DNA of 64,000 nucleotides, taken from assembly GCF_007754425.1 (NCBI RefSeq), contig NZ_CP037452.1, forward strand, positions 1,872,664 to 1,936,663. The letters are read 5' to 3'. Shown here piece by piece: positions 63,114 to 64,000 of this stretch (position 1 is its first letter; each line of letters opens with the position of its first letter). This DNA is from Gimesia fumaroli (GTDB lineage: Bacteria; Planctomycetota; Planctomycetia; Planctomycetales; Planctomycetaceae). A model generated the notes under the pieces. It was not told the origin of the DNA. It did no database searches and was given only the letters and a program-made list of their open reading frames with translations. Both the position numbers and the translations under genes were made by a program.

Positions 63114-63323
63114 CTATCGTGACTTCCTGATTTTAATAACACCCCGCTGTGCTTCAGCCCCGGGAACACCGTTCAACGTCATCTCTTCATCGTGCTGGCT
63201 GTGAACGGCATGGGCCCGCAGAATCAGAATCTCTTCCAGCGGACGGCCGCTCTCAAGCTGCTCGGTCAGGTTCTGCAGGCGATCGATTGTTTTCTGACCT
63301 ACTGTCATTTCGCGATTCATCAT
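63114..63323 (-). CDS. Small phage protein
   Basis: 69 residues, mainly helical (KTIDRLQNLTEQLESGRPLE). The ATG has GAGGA upstream. It overlaps the previous gene by 71 bases in another frame. No family is recognised. Confidence 0.5.
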   Translation of the reverse strand: MMNREMTVGQKTIDRLQNLTEQLESGRPLEEILILRAHAVHSQHDEEMTLNGVPGAEAQRGVIKIRKSR

Positions 63324-63606
63324 CAGGCATCCTCAAACAGACGAGCTTGGCAAACTCCTCAATTGCATAGTCACGCCAGAACCAGTCGTAAATCCACCAG
63401 ACGAGCCCCTTCAGGAAGAAGACAAGGGACGCGAACATCAACATCACAATGGGCAGGGCTATGTAGAACGGCACGTCCGATTTACTCCATCCGCCCAACC
63501 ACATAAGAATTCGAGCAAGATACAAGCTTCCGAAAGCACGGCATATGTTGATGCTCGCGTTGGCGTTGATGAACCAGTCAAGCTTTTCTTTTGTGCTTTG
63601 GGTCAT
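63253..63606 (-). CDS. Small membrane protein
   Basis: 117 residues with a weaker hydrophobic segment at about 25-40 (GSLYLARILMWLGG) and a strong one at about 47-72 (FYIALPIVMLMFASLVFFLK), then an Arg/Asp-rich tail. A holin has a similar size, but no lysin gene is near, so I do not call it one. It starts four bases into the end of the next gene (ATGA). Confidence 0.55.
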   Translation of the reverse strand: MTQSTKEKLDWFINANASINICRAFGSLYLARILMWLGGWSKSDVPFYIALPIVMLMFASLVFFLKGLVWWIYDWFWRDYAIEEFAKLVCLRMPDDESRNDSRSENNRSPAEPDRAA

Positions 63607-63971
63607 AGCGGTTTCCTTGAAATGATCCCCATTGATTCGTCGTACTCGAAATCATCATAACTGAGTTCAATCGTAGTGTCGTAAACAGACGCCACAAAGA
63701 CTTTCTCAGAGTCAGCATAAACGGTATCGAGGCACAGCTCTTTGCGGCACTCATTGCCGTGAATGATCATTTCGGGGTTCAGCTTATAGAAGCCCATTCC
63801 TGTGCTGTCACTATGTCCTTGGAAGTGCCCGTGGATCTCACCGCCTGCTGCCTCACATGGCCTCAGTTCTATTTTTCCATCTGAAAATTCATCTGACACG
63901 CCGATACAGATTCGCTCTTTGCCGCGCGAGAGTATTTCCAGTAGTCGAATAATAAACAGCCTGTGATTCAT
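63603..63971 (-). CDS. Phage protein of unknown function
   Basis: 122 residues, beta-rich (CIGVSDEFSDGKIELRPCEA, YDTTIELSYDDFEYD). It is the rightmost gene, with GAGGAT upstream of ATG, and is coupled by four bases to the membrane protein. No family is recognised. Confidence 0.55.
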   Translation of the reverse strand: MNHRLFIIRLLEILSRGKERICIGVSDEFSDGKIELRPCEAAGGEIHGHFQGHSDSTGMGFYKLNPEMIIHGNECRKELCLDTVYADSEKVFVASVYDTTIELSYDDFEYDESMGIISRKPL

Positions 63972-64000
63972 GACATCCTCAAATAAAAGGGCCTAGATAA

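Larger units (their letters stand above)
32312..64000. mobile_element. Siphovirus-like prophage (left part; continues beyond the window)
   Basis: The region begins at the tRNA-Pro att site and integrase and contains an ordered set of head and tail genes: terminase, portal, protease, HK97-type capsid, connectors, tail tube, chaperones, tape measure and hub. No contractile sheath gene is seen, so the tail is probably long and flexible. The structural genes look intact, so the element could be functional. No recognised lysis, replication or CI-like genes are in the visible part; they may lie to the right of 64,000. Confidence 0.93.

Noticed and set aside
63253-63606. Holin
   Set aside because: Size and membrane segments fit, but no endolysin is next to it and the charged tail is long. 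Left as an unassigned membrane protein.

Overview
This window joins about 32 kb of planctomycete chromosome to the left part of an integrated tailed phage. The host assignment is inferred from gene content: a paired DUF1549/DUF1553 and DUF1501 set, a formylglycine sulfatase, PQQ-like and WD40 proteins, an LRR protein with a Lys/Pro/Ala tail, and a fused MFS–acyltransferase–acyl-ACP synthetase. A Gimesia-like member of the Planctomycetaceae would fit, but the species cannot be proved from the sequence alone.

Host part (1 to about 32,310): the tail end of an unknown gene, a pilin-like membrane protein, tRNA-Ala(GGC), DinB, LexA, the Aas-type lipid remodelling fusion, a von Willebrand A protein, a DCC thiol-disulfide protein, a sulfatase, a small membrane protein, a PQQ-like propeller, the DUF1549/1553–DUF1501–WD40 cluster, an SRPBCC protein, an LRR protein, an mlaE-mlaF-mlaD lipid transport operon, a PhoX-like protein, a double winged-helix GntR regulator, an ECF42-type sigma factor with two VOC, three YCII and one DoxX gene, a transglutaminase-like protein and an aldo/keto reductase. 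A TGTCGA…CGAC element fits an ECF42-dependent promoter in front of the VOC/YCII genes.

Prophage part (32,312 to beyond the right edge): the left end is the 3' half of a tRNA-Pro(GGG) gene, followed by a tyrosine recombinase. A short rightward regulatory region holds three exact-period 21-bp repeats and a five-copy GATAT array. The late genes run leftwards from about 60.9 kb to 35.8 kb: small and large terminase, portal, minor head protein, prohead protease, a phage tRNA(CAU), major capsid protein, head-tail connectors, tail tube, tail chaperones with a predicted -1 frameshift, a Thr-rich tail protein, tape measure, tail hub, then four glycosyltransferases and a methyltransferase. The tail genes with no sheath gene suggest a siphovirus. 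No lysis gene or CI-like repressor is recognisable, and the right att site is outside the window.

The most unusual feature is in the tail module. Two structural proteins carry mucin-like Thr/Pro linkers (one about 209 residues of PTTTT-type heptads, one about 35 residues), each ending in its own Cys-containing C-terminal domain. Four glycosyltransferases and a methyltransferase are translationally coupled directly behind them. I propose a phage-encoded system that O-glycosylates its own tail fibres or linkers. This is inferred from gene order and composition, not demonstrated.
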